18,930 nucleotides of DNA from Salmonirosea sp038204185 (GTDB lineage: Bacteria; Bacteroidota; Bacteroidia; Cytophagales; Spirosomataceae): NCBI GenBank assembly GCA_038204185.1, contig JBBRDE010000085.1, forward strand, positions 1 to 18,930, written 5' to 3'. A program made the position numbers and the translations under genes. Under the pieces are notes generated by a model. It ran no database searches. It was not told the origin of the DNA and saw nothing but the letters and a program-made list of their open reading frames with translations. Below, piece by piece: positions 8,930 to 16,562 of this stretch (its first letter is position 1; every line of letters begins with the position of its first letter).

Positions 8930-11254
8930 ATGAAAAAGCGACTGTTTTTACTGACTGCCTTTCTGGGTACCTTGATCCTGGCAGTAGCTTCGTGCTTTCA
9001 GAAGAATAGCTATTTTAAAAAGAACAGCGAACCTGAGGTCGTCAGCTATAATTTTCACATCCGACCCATCCTGTCCGACAAGTGCTTCGCCTGTCACGGC
9101 CCCGACGCCAAGAAACGTGAGGCCGGGTTGCGATTAGATCTGGCCGAGGCGGCGTTTTTACCCCTAAGAGAAACAAAGGGTGCCTTTGCCTTCGTGCCCG
9201 GTAAGCCCGAGCAATCGGAAGTTTTCCGCCGGATTAGTTCGCAAGATCCCGACTATCAGATGCCCTCCCCCGAATCACATCTGGGCCTGTTGAATGAAGC
9301 CGAAATTGGTCTGATCGAGAAGTGGATTAAACAGGGGGCCAAATACGAAAAGCACTGGGCCTTCGTCGCCCCCATAAAAGCCGCCCTGCCCGAAATAGAG
9401 GATGAGCAGTGGCCTCGCAATGAACTGGATCGCTTTGTGTTGGCCAAAATGGAAGAGAAAACACTTTCTCCCAACGAAACTGCCGACAAGGAGCATCTGC
9501 TAAAACGCGTTTCGTTGGATTTGACGGGTCTGGTACCCGCACTGGAATTGCAAAATAAATTTCTGGCCGACAACAGTGAGCAGGCCTACGAGAAAATAGT
9601 CAACGAAATTCTGAAGCAGCCGGCTTACGGTGAGAAGATGGCCGTGCACTGGCTCGATGTGGCACGCTACGCCGACTCTTATGGATATCAGGACGATAAC
9701 GTCCGTACGCAGTGGCCGTGGCGCGACTGGCTGATTCACGCCTTCAACAAAAACATACCCTACGATCAGTTCCTGACCTGGACGATAGCCGGGGACCTGC
9801 TGCCAGAATCTGATAAGGAGAAAATTCTGGCGACGGGTTTCTATCGCAATCACAAGTACACCGAAGAGGGTGGGGTAATTCCCGAGGAGTACCGGATCGA
9901 GTACGTGCTGGACAAGACGAAAACATTCTCGAAGGGTATCCTGGCCATGACGGCCGAGTGCGCCCAATGCCACGACCACAAGTACGATCCTATTTCGCAG
10001 GAAGATTATTATAGCCTGTTTGCATTCTTCAATAACCTGGAAGAAAAAGGCTACGAAGGGGCTGTTGGGGCTTCAAAACCCGCTAAAATCCCGGTATTGA
10101 CCATAAATGACGAGGAGGCAAAACAAATGTTCCGCTTTATCAACCGTCCGGACACAAGTACGCTGATGGTCTCCGTGCTGGGCGATCGCGACACGTTGCG
10201 GCCAACCTATATCCTCAACCGAGGTGTGTATGACGCTCCCACACGGGAAGTGAAGGCGCAACCGCTGAAAGCCGTCATGGCCTTCGACACGAGCCGCTAT
10301 CCGCGTAACCGGTTAGGCTTGGCACGCTGGACGACCGACAAAAAGAATCCCCTTACAGCGCGGGTTTTTGTAAATCACATGTGGCAGCAGTTTTTTGGGC
10401 GGGGATTAGTCAAGAGTACCGGAGATTTTGGCATGCAGGGCGACCTACCTACCCATCCCGAACTTCTGGACTGGTTGGCGGTGGATTTTATGGAGCATAA
10501 CTGGGACATTAAGCGGCTGGTCAGGCAGATCGTCAGCTCGGCTACCTACAGGCAGTCAGCCCGGATCATGCCGGAAAAACTGGCCGTCGACCCCGACAAC
10601 ATCTACTTGGCGCGTGGCCCGCGCTACCGCATTCCGGCGGAGTTCGTTCGCGACGTGGTACTGTCGAGCAGTGGTCTGCTGATCCCTACCCTCGGCGGCC
10701 CCAGCGTGAAGCCCTACCAACCCGAAGGCTTGTGGGAGGCGGCCACCTCAGGCCGGGGCAAGCTCAAAGACTATATTCAGGATAGAGGCAGTGCCCTGTA
10801 CCGCCGTGGGATGTACACTTTCATCAAACTGACAGTACCTCCACCTTCCATGATAATTTTCGACGCCAGTAACCGCGACCAATGCGAGGTAGTCCGTTCG
10901 AATACCAACACCCCTCTGCAAGCACTGGTGATGATGAATGACCCGACGGTACTGGAAGCGTCAAGGGTATTGTCCCAGAATCTGATGCAGGAAAAAAGCT
11001 CGGCTCAGGACAAGATCACTAAAGCTTTTCGTAGAATCGTGTGCCGTAAGCCGACAGAAAAGGAAACCGCCATTCTCAAAGGATACTTCGACGGACAGTT
11101 CGCTCTTTTCAAACAAAAGAAACTGAACGCCGCCAAAGTACTGGACGTGGGTGAGTACCCACAGGCCCAAATCGCCAACCAGGCCGCATGGGCAGCGCTG
11201 ATGCAGGTCATTGGCACGATTTACAACATGGAGGAAACGGTTACAAAAACGTAG
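8930..11254 (+). CDS. PSCyt1-DUF1549-DUF1553 lipoprotein, putative c-type haem protein
   Basis: I use the ATG at 8930 (774 residues). An in-frame GTG at 8885 would add 15 charged residues before the signal and is unlikely. The start MKKRLFLLTAFLGTLILAVASC is a lipoprotein signal with lipobox Cys22. A planctomycete cytochrome c domain (PSCyt1) follows: CFACHGPDAKKREAG with haem motif CxxCH at 52-56, and a possible axial Met111 in YQMPSPE. DUF1549 (PSCyt2, about 163-370) begins near WPRNELDRFVLAKM and holds LDVARYADSYGYQDD and a second CxxCH (CAQCH, 344-348) in CAQCHDHKYDPISQEDYYSLF. DUF1553 (PSD1, about 458-720) contains NRLGLARWTTDKKNPLTARV, FVNHMWQQFFGRGLV and NTNTPLQALVMMNDP. The biochemical function of the family is unknown; a role in extracytoplasmic redox chemistry on glycans is inference from haem motifs and the sulfatase neighbours. 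It lies 125 bp after the second sulfatase. The usual DUF1501 partner does not follow. Confidence 0.93.
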   Translation: MKKRLFLLTAFLGTLILAVASCFQKNSYFKKNSEPEVVSYNFHIRPILSDKCFACHGPDAKKREAGLRLDLAEAAFLPLRETKGAFAFVPGKPEQSEVFRRISSQDPDYQMPSPESHLGLLNEAEIGLIEKWIKQGAKYEKHWAFVAPIKAALPEIEDEQWPRNELDRFVLAKMEEKTLSPNETADKEHLLKRVSLDLTGLVPALELQNKFLADNSEQAYEKIVNEILKQPAYGEKMAVHWLDVARYADSYGYQDDNVRTQWPWRDWLIHAFNKNIPYDQFLTWTIAGDLLPESDKEKILATGFYRNHKYTEEGGVIPEEYRIEYVLDKTKTFSKGILAMTAECAQCHDHKYDPISQEDYYSLFAFFNNLEEKGYEGAVGASKPAKIPVLTINDEEAKQMFRFINRPDTSTLMVSVLGDRDTLRPTYILNRGVYDAPTREVKAQPLKAVMAFDTSRYPRNRLGLARWTTDKKNPLTARVFVNHMWQQFFGRGLVKSTGDFGMQGDLPTHPELLDWLAVDFMEHNWDIKRLVRQIVSSATYRQSARIMPEKLAVDPDNIYLARGPRYRIPAEFVRDVVLSSSGLLIPTLGGPSVKPYQPEGLWEAATSGRGKLKDYIQDRGSALYRRGMYTFIKLTVPPPSMIIFDASNRDQCEVVRSNTNTPLQALVMMNDPTVLEASRVLSQNLMQEKSSAQDKITKAFRRIVCRKPTEKETAILKGYFDGQFALFKQKKLNAAKVLDVGEYPQAQIANQAAWAALMQVIGTIYNMEETVTKT

Positions 11255-11360
11255 GGATGGTGTTGAACTGTTTTTATAGAATTATTGGCGGGAGCTAGCA
11301 ACGCTACAAGGCGGACCAAGGCTCTTAAGGGCTGAAAGGTAGGGCGAATACTGACAGCTC
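11255..11360. other. Convergent intergenic gap
   Basis: The 106 bp between the convergent ends of the PSCyt/DUF1553 gene and the dsrE-like gene contain no ORF and no strong hairpin with a T-tract. The only structure seen is GCTCTTAAGGGC (around 11320-11331), a wobble-containing palindrome too short to call a terminator. Confidence 0.4.
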
Positions 11361-11912
11361 TTACGGCATACTCAGCAAAGCATATCCTTTCAACTGGTAG
11401 GTCGTCGTCGCGATCAGCGCGGCGTGGGTCACTTTGATGTTCGGGTTGCGGGGAGTATCAGTATAGCCCCGCATGCGCAGTGACTGACCGCAAATGAAGA
11501 ATTCAACACCTTTTCCGGCTAGTTCATTGATCAGTGCCGTATTGGGATTAGCTACCTTAAATTCCTTCTTGTAGGCCTCATCGTTCAGGATGAGGGGTGT
11601 ACCTTTAAAATGCACGACTACCACCATCTTGATTTTATCAGCGGCTATACCAGCCTCTGAGTAAGCATTGAATAGCCGGGCCACACGATCGAGACCGGGA
11701 TTGAGCTCTTCGGGTTTTTCGGGACCTACCATGAGGTCACCCACGATCTTGTAAGTTAGCGACGGATCGGCAACCGCCACGGCTTCGGGTACGGAAAATA
11801 CGCCTCCTCCGTTCTTGATCACGGGAAATTCTTTTTTCTGCTGCGCCTGAGCCACGCCCGCGTTCATACATAAACCAAGCAGAAATAGCCCGCAGACTGT
11901 CCAATTTTTCAT
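11361..11912 (-). CDS. Exported DsrE/DsrF-like family protein
   Basis: This 183-residue protein starts with a Sec signal peptide (MKNWTVCGLFLLGLCMNAGVAQA, likely cleaved after residue 23). The mature part has the DsrE-like alternating beta/alpha pattern: YKIVGDLM, LDRVARLFNAYSEAGI, KIKMVVVVHFKGTPLILNDEAYKKEF, and VEFFICGQSLRMRG with a conserved-type Cys141, then a last segment TTTYQLKGYALLSM. Cytosolic DsrE proteins carry sulfur on a cysteine in sulfur-relay systems. The exported Bacteroidota and proteobacterial members have no established function. It stands alone, convergent with the PSCyt gene and divergent from the epimerase gene. A link between its possible sulfur role and the nearby sulfatases is not supported: sulfatases release sulfate, not sulfane sulfur. 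Confidence 0.8.
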   Translation of the reverse strand: MKNWTVCGLFLLGLCMNAGVAQAQQKKEFPVIKNGGGVFSVPEAVAVADPSLTYKIVGDLMVGPEKPEELNPGLDRVARLFNAYSEAGIAADKIKMVVVVHFKGTPLILNDEAYKKEFKVANPNTALINELAGKGVEFFICGQSLRMRGYTDTPRNPNIKVTHAALIATTTYQLKGYALLSMP

Positions 11913-12079
11913 GAGTTTCGAGTAAAGGATGGATAAGAAAAGATTTGGCCTCAGGGGAACCTACCTCCTGATTCAGATTGAAATGTAAGGTAAAAAATTT
12001 AATGGGGCGCCTAATTTCTGCCTTTCCAAGTAATTTTATTTCTCCCCACCCTTTTTTAGTGAATCAAATCTCAATACGT
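11913..12079. promoter_or_regulatory. Divergent intergenic region between dsrE-like gene and epimerase
   Basis: These 167 bp must hold promoters for both flanking genes. On the + strand TAATTTTA (around 12031-12038) and on the - strand TACATTTC are each one base from TAnnTTTG, but neither has a convincing TTG at the right distance. I see no operator-like palindrome. In-frame upstream starts for the epimerase (TTG 11978, ATG 12002) also lie in this region. Confidence 0.3.
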
Positions 12080-13255
12080 ATGCCCGCCGCCTTCACCGCC
12101 GAAGCTTTTGCCACTGAACTGAAACGTATCCTGAGCTATTGGGAAAAGTATGGGCCCGATCCCGAAAAAGGGGGTTTCTATGGTCAGGTTACCTACGACA
12201 ACGTCCCCAAGCCAGACGCCCCCCGATCGGTGGTGGTCAACGGGCGCATCCTGTGGACGTTCTCGATGGCGCACCGGCTGTTTCCTAATCCTTCTTATAA
12301 AAAACTGGCCGACCGGGCCTTTGAGTACCTATCGAAGTATTTCTTCGATCAAAAAAATGGCGGTGTATATTGGTCGGTGACGGCTGAAGGTAAGCCGCTG
12401 GAAACCGTGAAACAGATGTATGGACAGGCGTTTGCGATGTACGGATTGAGCGAATATTACAGGATCTCCAAGTCCGCCGAAGCCTTGAAATTGGCGCGTG
12501 GACTTTTTAATTATATTGAAAAACACGCTTTCGATCCTAATGAAGGGGGGTACCTTGAAGCCGTAGGCCGGGAGGGACAGCCGATTGATAACTACATTTT
12601 GAGCCAGGCTCCCTACCTCAAGAGCATGAACACCCACCTGCACCTGATCGAAGCCTACACCAACTTATACGTTGTGTGGCCCGACGCCTTACTCAAACAA
12701 CGCATTAAGGGGATGATGGGCGCGATACTGGGACATATCGTAGATCCCGAAACCAACCGGATGAAGTTGTTTTTCACCAAAGAGTGGAAAACGAAAAACA
12801 ATATCATTTCGTACGGTCACGACATCGAGGCCTCATGGTTGCTGTACGAAACCGCGGAAATTCTGAAAGATGAGGAACTGCTGCATTGGGTGCATGAGCG
12901 CTGCCTGAAAATGGCGGAAGCTACCATCACAGGTCTAAGCCCGGACGGCGCGCTGAACTACGAATATGACCCCGAAACCAAACACACCCAAACCGACCGA
13001 AGCTGGTGGGTGATGGCCGAGCAGATCGTGGGCTATTACAATGCCTACCAGCTAAGCCACGAAGATAAATACAAAAAAATGGCCGAACGCAGTTGGGACT
13101 ATACCTACGAAAAATTTGTGGATCAGGAACGGGGTGAATGGCACACGACCGTCAAGGAAGACGGTACTCCGGTGAAAGGTGACAAAATTCATTTCTGGAA
13201 AGGCCCCTACCATAATGCCAGGGCTTGCTCAGAGATGTGGAGAAGGTTGAGTTAG
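12080..13255 (+). CDS. N-acylglucosamine/cellobiose 2-epimerase family enzyme (cellobiose- or mannobiose 2-epimerase-like)
   Basis: From the ATG at 12080 this is a 391-residue cytosolic protein, the usual size for the (alpha/alpha)6-barrel AGE family. The longer in-frame starts at 11978 and 12002 would add a non-conserved extension. Family motifs are NGRILWTFS (from about 54), MYGQAFAMYGLSEYY, MNTHLHLIEAYTNLY (His186 region), YGHDIEASWLL (His247, Glu250), DRSWWVMAEQIVGYYNAYQ (Glu314) and FWKGPYHNARACSEMW (His378). The HDIE-SWLL and KGPYHN motifs fit the cellobiose 2-epimerase branch, where two histidines act as acid and base in C2 epimerisation of the reducing-end sugar, better than the GlcNAc 2-epimerase branch. 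It has no signal peptide, so it would act on imported disaccharides. It is monocistronic, convergent with the next gene. The substrate (cellobiose, mannobiose or another) is not certain. Confidence 0.88.
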   Translation: MPAAFTAEAFATELKRILSYWEKYGPDPEKGGFYGQVTYDNVPKPDAPRSVVVNGRILWTFSMAHRLFPNPSYKKLADRAFEYLSKYFFDQKNGGVYWSVTAEGKPLETVKQMYGQAFAMYGLSEYYRISKSAEALKLARGLFNYIEKHAFDPNEGGYLEAVGREGQPIDNYILSQAPYLKSMNTHLHLIEAYTNLYVVWPDALLKQRIKGMMGAILGHIVDPETNRMKLFFTKEWKTKNNIISYGHDIEASWLLYETAEILKDEELLHWVHERCLKMAEATITGLSPDGALNYEYDPETKHTQTDRSWWVMAEQIVGYYNAYQLSHEDKYKKMAERSWDYTYEKFVDQERGEWHTTVKEDGTPVKGDKIHFWKGPYHNARACSEMWRRLS

Positions 13256-13380
13256 TGGATAGTGGATAGTGGCTCCGCCGGCCACCCGTTTTCAGCTCCA
13301 TATCAAATTTAATGAATGACTGTCCACTTCTCATTAAATGAAGTTCACTATCAACTCTCCACTATCAATTATCCACTAAT
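13251..13380. repeat. Intergenic inverted repeat of GTGGATA-type units between convergent genes
   Basis: The left arm at 13251-13272 (GTTAGTGGATAGTGG plus a further ATAGTGG unit) is the reverse complement of the right arm at 13359-13380 in 19 of 22 positions. Inside, a perfect 9-bp inverted pair ATTTAATGA (13307-13315) / TCATTAAAT (13331-13339) is nested, and further CACTATCAA copies lie at about 13346-13354 and 13360-13368. Each arm supplies the TAG stop of the gene entering it: 13253-13255 for the epimerase and 13376-13378 for the minus-strand gene. The element could form a long cruciform or RNA hairpin and act as a bidirectional terminator, although there is no T-tract. It resembles short-unit intergenic repeats that I recall from Cytophagales genomes; this recollection is not a database result. 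Confidence 0.7.
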
Positions 13381-14122
13381 TAAAATTGTATTGCTCAAAC
13401 AACCGCACCAGATTGCTGCGCTCTTTCAGGTCGAGGTCGTTGGTTTTCAGGAAGGTTTCCATTTCTTTGCCTTTGTCGGACATCAGATCCAGAAGGGACT
13501 TTTTAGTGAGCTTCATTTTTTCCGCTTTGCCCTCCTTCAATACGTAATAATCTGCATCCAGCAGAATTCGGGTGTCTTTGGTACCTACTTCAAAGGCCGC
13601 ATTGTAAGTAGGTTTCTTCACAATGGTGCGGGGGAGGGCCACCAGCGTTAGTTTTCCGGGCACCATGACTTCGAAAAATCCCGTGGGTTGCTTGTCAGTT
13701 TCGTACAATTTTGCATTGAGGAACTGAATGGATTTTCCAGCTTTTTCCAGAGAGAATGACTTAATCTGCTTCCCCTGCAAAGCTCTTACATCGTTGAAGG
13801 TATTCAGCAGAATCTCGATTTCATTGAAATACACATTATACCGCATGGCCAGCCCCGATAGCGTATCGATGGCTTTTCCCCCGATGGGTTGAATACTTTG
13901 GTAGAGTTTTACATTCCCCTTTGCCCATACAGTATCCAGGTAGGTTTCGCCTACCACCTCCCCATTATCAGCGGAAGCTACCCCCCAAAGCGTCCCCGTC
14001 GTCGGGATTTTCAGACCGTTCATATTGATCTGATCGCGGGTGGTGTTCAGCATTTGCATCTGGTTCTGCGCCCAGCCACCGGTGGACACAAGGCATAGCA
14101 AGCAAACCAGTATCTTTTCCAT
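13376..14122 (-). CDS. Secreted protein of unknown function
   Basis: I do not recognise a named family. The 248-residue product starts with a Sec signal peptide (MEKILVCLLCLVSTGGWAQ, likely cleaved after Ala18). The remainder is predicted soluble, with many short beta-type segments and no cysteines after the signal. The middle part describes a protein that may bind or sense something on the surface (GKLTLVALPRTIVKKPTYNAAFEVG). The charged C-terminus, LLDLMSDKGKEMETFLKTND then LVRLFEQYN, is a helical end that I have seen in many uncharacterised exported Bacteroidota proteins. It starts 24 bp after the S9 peptidase gene on the same strand and is probably co-transcribed with it. Its stop codon lies in the inverted repeat. 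Confidence 0.8.
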   Translation of the reverse strand: MEKILVCLLCLVSTGGWAQNQMQMLNTTRDQINMNGLKIPTTGTLWGVASADNGEVVGETYLDTVWAKGNVKLYQSIQPIGGKAIDTLSGLAMRYNVYFNEIEILLNTFNDVRALQGKQIKSFSLEKAGKSIQFLNAKLYETDKQPTGFFEVMVPGKLTLVALPRTIVKKPTYNAAFEVGTKDTRILLDADYYVLKEGKAEKMKLTKKSLLDLMSDKGKEMETFLKTNDLDLKERSNLVRLFEQYNFN

Positions 14123-14146
14123 AGGACATCATCGATTATTAATAGC

Positions 14147-16396
14147 CTAATTCGTCTTGGGTCCTCCGGTCGATTGGGTCGCGGGGCTCGTTGACCCTGA
14201 ACCCGTAGCGGCGCCAGTGGCGGCAGGTCCCGGGGGGCAATTATCCCGCAGGAATTTGGTAAAGAGCGTGGCCAGGTGCCGGGAGGTACCTTCACCCTCA
14301 TTTATACTGTGGGAGCGGTTGGGATATGGCATGAACTGGAACTGCCGATTGTGTTTGATCAACTCATTCACCAGCATTTCCGCGTTCTGATAGTGAACAT
14401 TATCATCGCCGGTGCCATGGATATAAAGCAGATTGCCCCGCAGGTTTTTGGCATGGGTAATCGGCGAACCTTTCACAAAATCGTCCCGGTTTTCCTGCGG
14501 TAGCCCCATGTAGCGCTCCTGATAAATATTATCATAAGTGAGCTGATTAGCTACGGCCGCTACTGCAATGCCCGTTTGGAACATTTCAGGATATTGAAAC
14601 AGTAGATTCAGGGTAGATGACCCTCCCCCACTCCATCCGTGCACGGCCACACGGCTCGTGTCGATAAAAGGGAATTTCTCGAAAATAGCTTTGGCTCCCA
14701 TCGCCATGTCCCGGATGTTGATAGTACCGATGCTGCGGTAAATGGATTTCCGCCACTCGCGACCTTTGGGCATGGGAGTACCCCGGTTGTCTACCGCGGC
14801 GTATATGTACCCATCATCGGCCATATTGCCCAGATACAGCCGATTGCGTCCGGTACCGAAGCGGTCGATGACCTGACTCCCGGCGGGTTCGCCGTAAACA
14901 GTGAAGACAATGGGGTACTTTTTGGCGGGATCGAAGTTGGTCGGCTTTACCATCCATGCATCGGCTTCGACACCGTCGGCAGTTTTTATTTTAAAAAACT
15001 CAATGTTGATATCAGCCCGTTGGGGGGCCTTGATACCCTTCTCCACGCTGGCATTGGGGTCGAGGGCCGCATGGTTAGCGAGGGTAATCCATTCGGTAAC
15101 GGGATAGATGCGGGCACTGGAAAACGTGTGGCGGGCGAAGGTAGCATTCGGGGCTAGCTCGTAGCTGTGCGTACCAGCCTGTGACGGCGGACTTACACGC
15201 TCTGCGGAACCCGTACCGTCGAGTTTGGTGCGATAGAGGTACGACTGCGTGGCGTTGTCGGGCGAAGCCATGAAGTAGTAGGCATTGTTTTTTTCGTCAA
15301 CCAGCACGGGGCTGATCATGTCAAAATTACCCTTCGTGATCAATGTCTCTTTTTTTCCGTCGCGGCTCACGCGGTAGGTGTGTCGCCAGCCGTCTTTTTC
15401 ACTTACCCATAGAAATTCCTTACCACCATTGAGCCAATCCCAACCCACCGGATTATCGACCCAGCGGCTTTTGATATCAATCCAGGCCTTATCGCTTTCC
15501 TGATAAAAGGGCGACGCCTTACCCGTTTTAGTGTTCACATAGAAGAGGGTACTTTCGTTCTGCTTGCGGTTGAGCTGCTGAATCACCAGTTCCTGCGCAT
15601 TACCTGCGTATTCCATGCGGGGTACATAGGTGTTCTGCGGATCGCCGGGAATGGCCATCCAGTTGGTTTTGGCCGAGGCAATGTCCACAACCCCGATGCG
15701 GTAGGGTGAGGGCGTTTCACCTACTTTGGGATATTCCACCGGAACCGTATAGGAATAGATTGAATCGGTATTGTTGATCATCAGGAAGTTACTGATTTTC
15801 CGGGCATCCAGCTGCCAGTAGGCGATAGTCTTGCTATCAGGACTCCACCGGAAGCCGTCACGGCAGTCAAATTCCTCCTCGTAGGCCCAGTCGAAGGTAC
15901 CGTTGATGATCCGGTTCGTACCGTCTTGAGTCAGTGCTTTGGCGGGGCCACCTTTCACATCTTCCACGTAGATATTATGCTCGCTCACGTAGGCTACCTT
16001 CTGGCCATCGGGCGAAATTTTGGCAAACATCAACGACGATTCAGGCCGGCTTTTCCCGATTTGGGTCAGGCTATTGTTCGTGCGATCGAGCAGCCAGTAA
16101 TCGCCGCGCGTATCATAGCGCCAGACGCGTTGGGTATTGGTGTAAATCAGAATTTTATCCCCTTTTTCAGATAAGGCGTAGCTCCGTACTGCTAGAGGGG
16201 TAGAACTGCCCGAGGGGGTCAATTGAGCCAATGAAACGACAGTCTGGCTGGTTTGGCCGGGTAGTTTTACTTCCACGATCGTTCTTCCATCAGAGTCCCG
16301 GTACCCGCTTCCGTCGGGTAGCCACTGGAACGTATCGGGAATCTGGGAGAAAGCGGTGGTGATGCTTAGGACAAAAACTAAAATAATGTATCTCAT
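14147..16396 (-). CDS. Dipeptidyl-peptidase IV-type S9 serine peptidase, exported
   Basis: This 749-residue protein has a Sec signal peptide (MRYIILVFVLSITTAFSQ), an N-terminal DPP-IV beta-propeller (about 60-430) and a C-terminal alpha/beta-hydrolase domain (about 460-720). In the propeller, DWAYEEEFDCRDGFRWSPD holds the Glu173-175 cluster that in DPP-IV binds the substrate's free N-terminus. The catalytic domain has the oxyanion-type Tyr501 in VYGEP, nucleophile Ser589 in HGWSGGGS, Asp664 in HGTGDDNVHYQ and His696 in PNRSHSI. It should release N-terminal dipeptides (X-Pro/X-Ala type) from peptides in the periplasm. The usual GWSYGG motif is GWSGGG here. After the hydrolase ends at about residue 720 there is an unusual 30-residue Pro/Ala/Gly/Ser/Thr-rich tail. 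The gene is downstream of the cyclase operon (166-bp gap) and upstream of a secreted unknown. Confidence 0.95.
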   Translation of the reverse strand: MRYIILVFVLSITTAFSQIPDTFQWLPDGSGYRDSDGRTIVEVKLPGQTSQTVVSLAQLTPSGSSTPLAVRSYALSEKGDKILIYTNTQRVWRYDTRGDYWLLDRTNNSLTQIGKSRPESSLMFAKISPDGQKVAYVSEHNIYVEDVKGGPAKALTQDGTNRIINGTFDWAYEEEFDCRDGFRWSPDSKTIAYWQLDARKISNFLMINNTDSIYSYTVPVEYPKVGETPSPYRIGVVDIASAKTNWMAIPGDPQNTYVPRMEYAGNAQELVIQQLNRKQNESTLFYVNTKTGKASPFYQESDKAWIDIKSRWVDNPVGWDWLNGGKEFLWVSEKDGWRHTYRVSRDGKKETLITKGNFDMISPVLVDEKNNAYYFMASPDNATQSYLYRTKLDGTGSAERVSPPSQAGTHSYELAPNATFARHTFSSARIYPVTEWITLANHAALDPNASVEKGIKAPQRADINIEFFKIKTADGVEADAWMVKPTNFDPAKKYPIVFTVYGEPAGSQVIDRFGTGRNRLYLGNMADDGYIYAAVDNRGTPMPKGREWRKSIYRSIGTINIRDMAMGAKAIFEKFPFIDTSRVAVHGWSGGGSSTLNLLFQYPEMFQTGIAVAAVANQLTYDNIYQERYMGLPQENRDDFVKGSPITHAKNLRGNLLYIHGTGDDNVHYQNAEMLVNELIKHNRQFQFMPYPNRSHSINEGEGTSRHLATLFTKFLRDNCPPGPAATGAATGSGSTSPATQSTGGPKTN

Positions 16397-16562
16397 CGAT
16401 AGGTACTTGGGGCTTTGGGCTTCAAGCCGTAAGCCATAGGCTTTAATTGAAAAAAATATTTATTCGGGTTATAAAACGTTCGAAGTGAACCAAGCGTATA
16501 ATAAATGGAGTTTCGAGCGGAGGTCTGACATATACTTAAAGATTACTGCCCAAAGCATATAG
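16397..16562 (-). promoter_or_regulatory. Leader of the S9 peptidase gene with clustered GGCTT/AAGCC repeats
   Basis: This 166-bp gap separates the cyclase stop from the peptidase start. Between 16411 and 16443 the 5-mer GGCTT or its complement AAGCC occurs five times (16411-16415, 16418-16422, 16424-16428, 16431-16435, 16439-16443), allowing several mutually exclusive small hairpins 15-47 bases before the peptidase ATG in its leader RNA. An A/T run at about 16445-16460 adjoins it. No clear TAnnTTTG box was found on the minus strand. Either a weak terminator for the upstream operon or leader structure is possible. Confidence 0.35.

Noticed and set aside
11978..12079. TTG or ATG (12002) upstream starts for the epimerase
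   Set aside because: They add 34 or 26 residues of non-family sequence; the start at 12080 gives the standard family length.
13251..13380. CRISPR-like array or insertion-sequence end
   Set aside because: The units are short, degenerate and inverted instead of regularly spaced, and no transposase or cas gene is near.
14639..15157. 172-codon plus-strand open frame opposite the S9 peptidase
   Set aside because: It is antisense to well-conserved catalytic-domain sequence and has no recognisable features.
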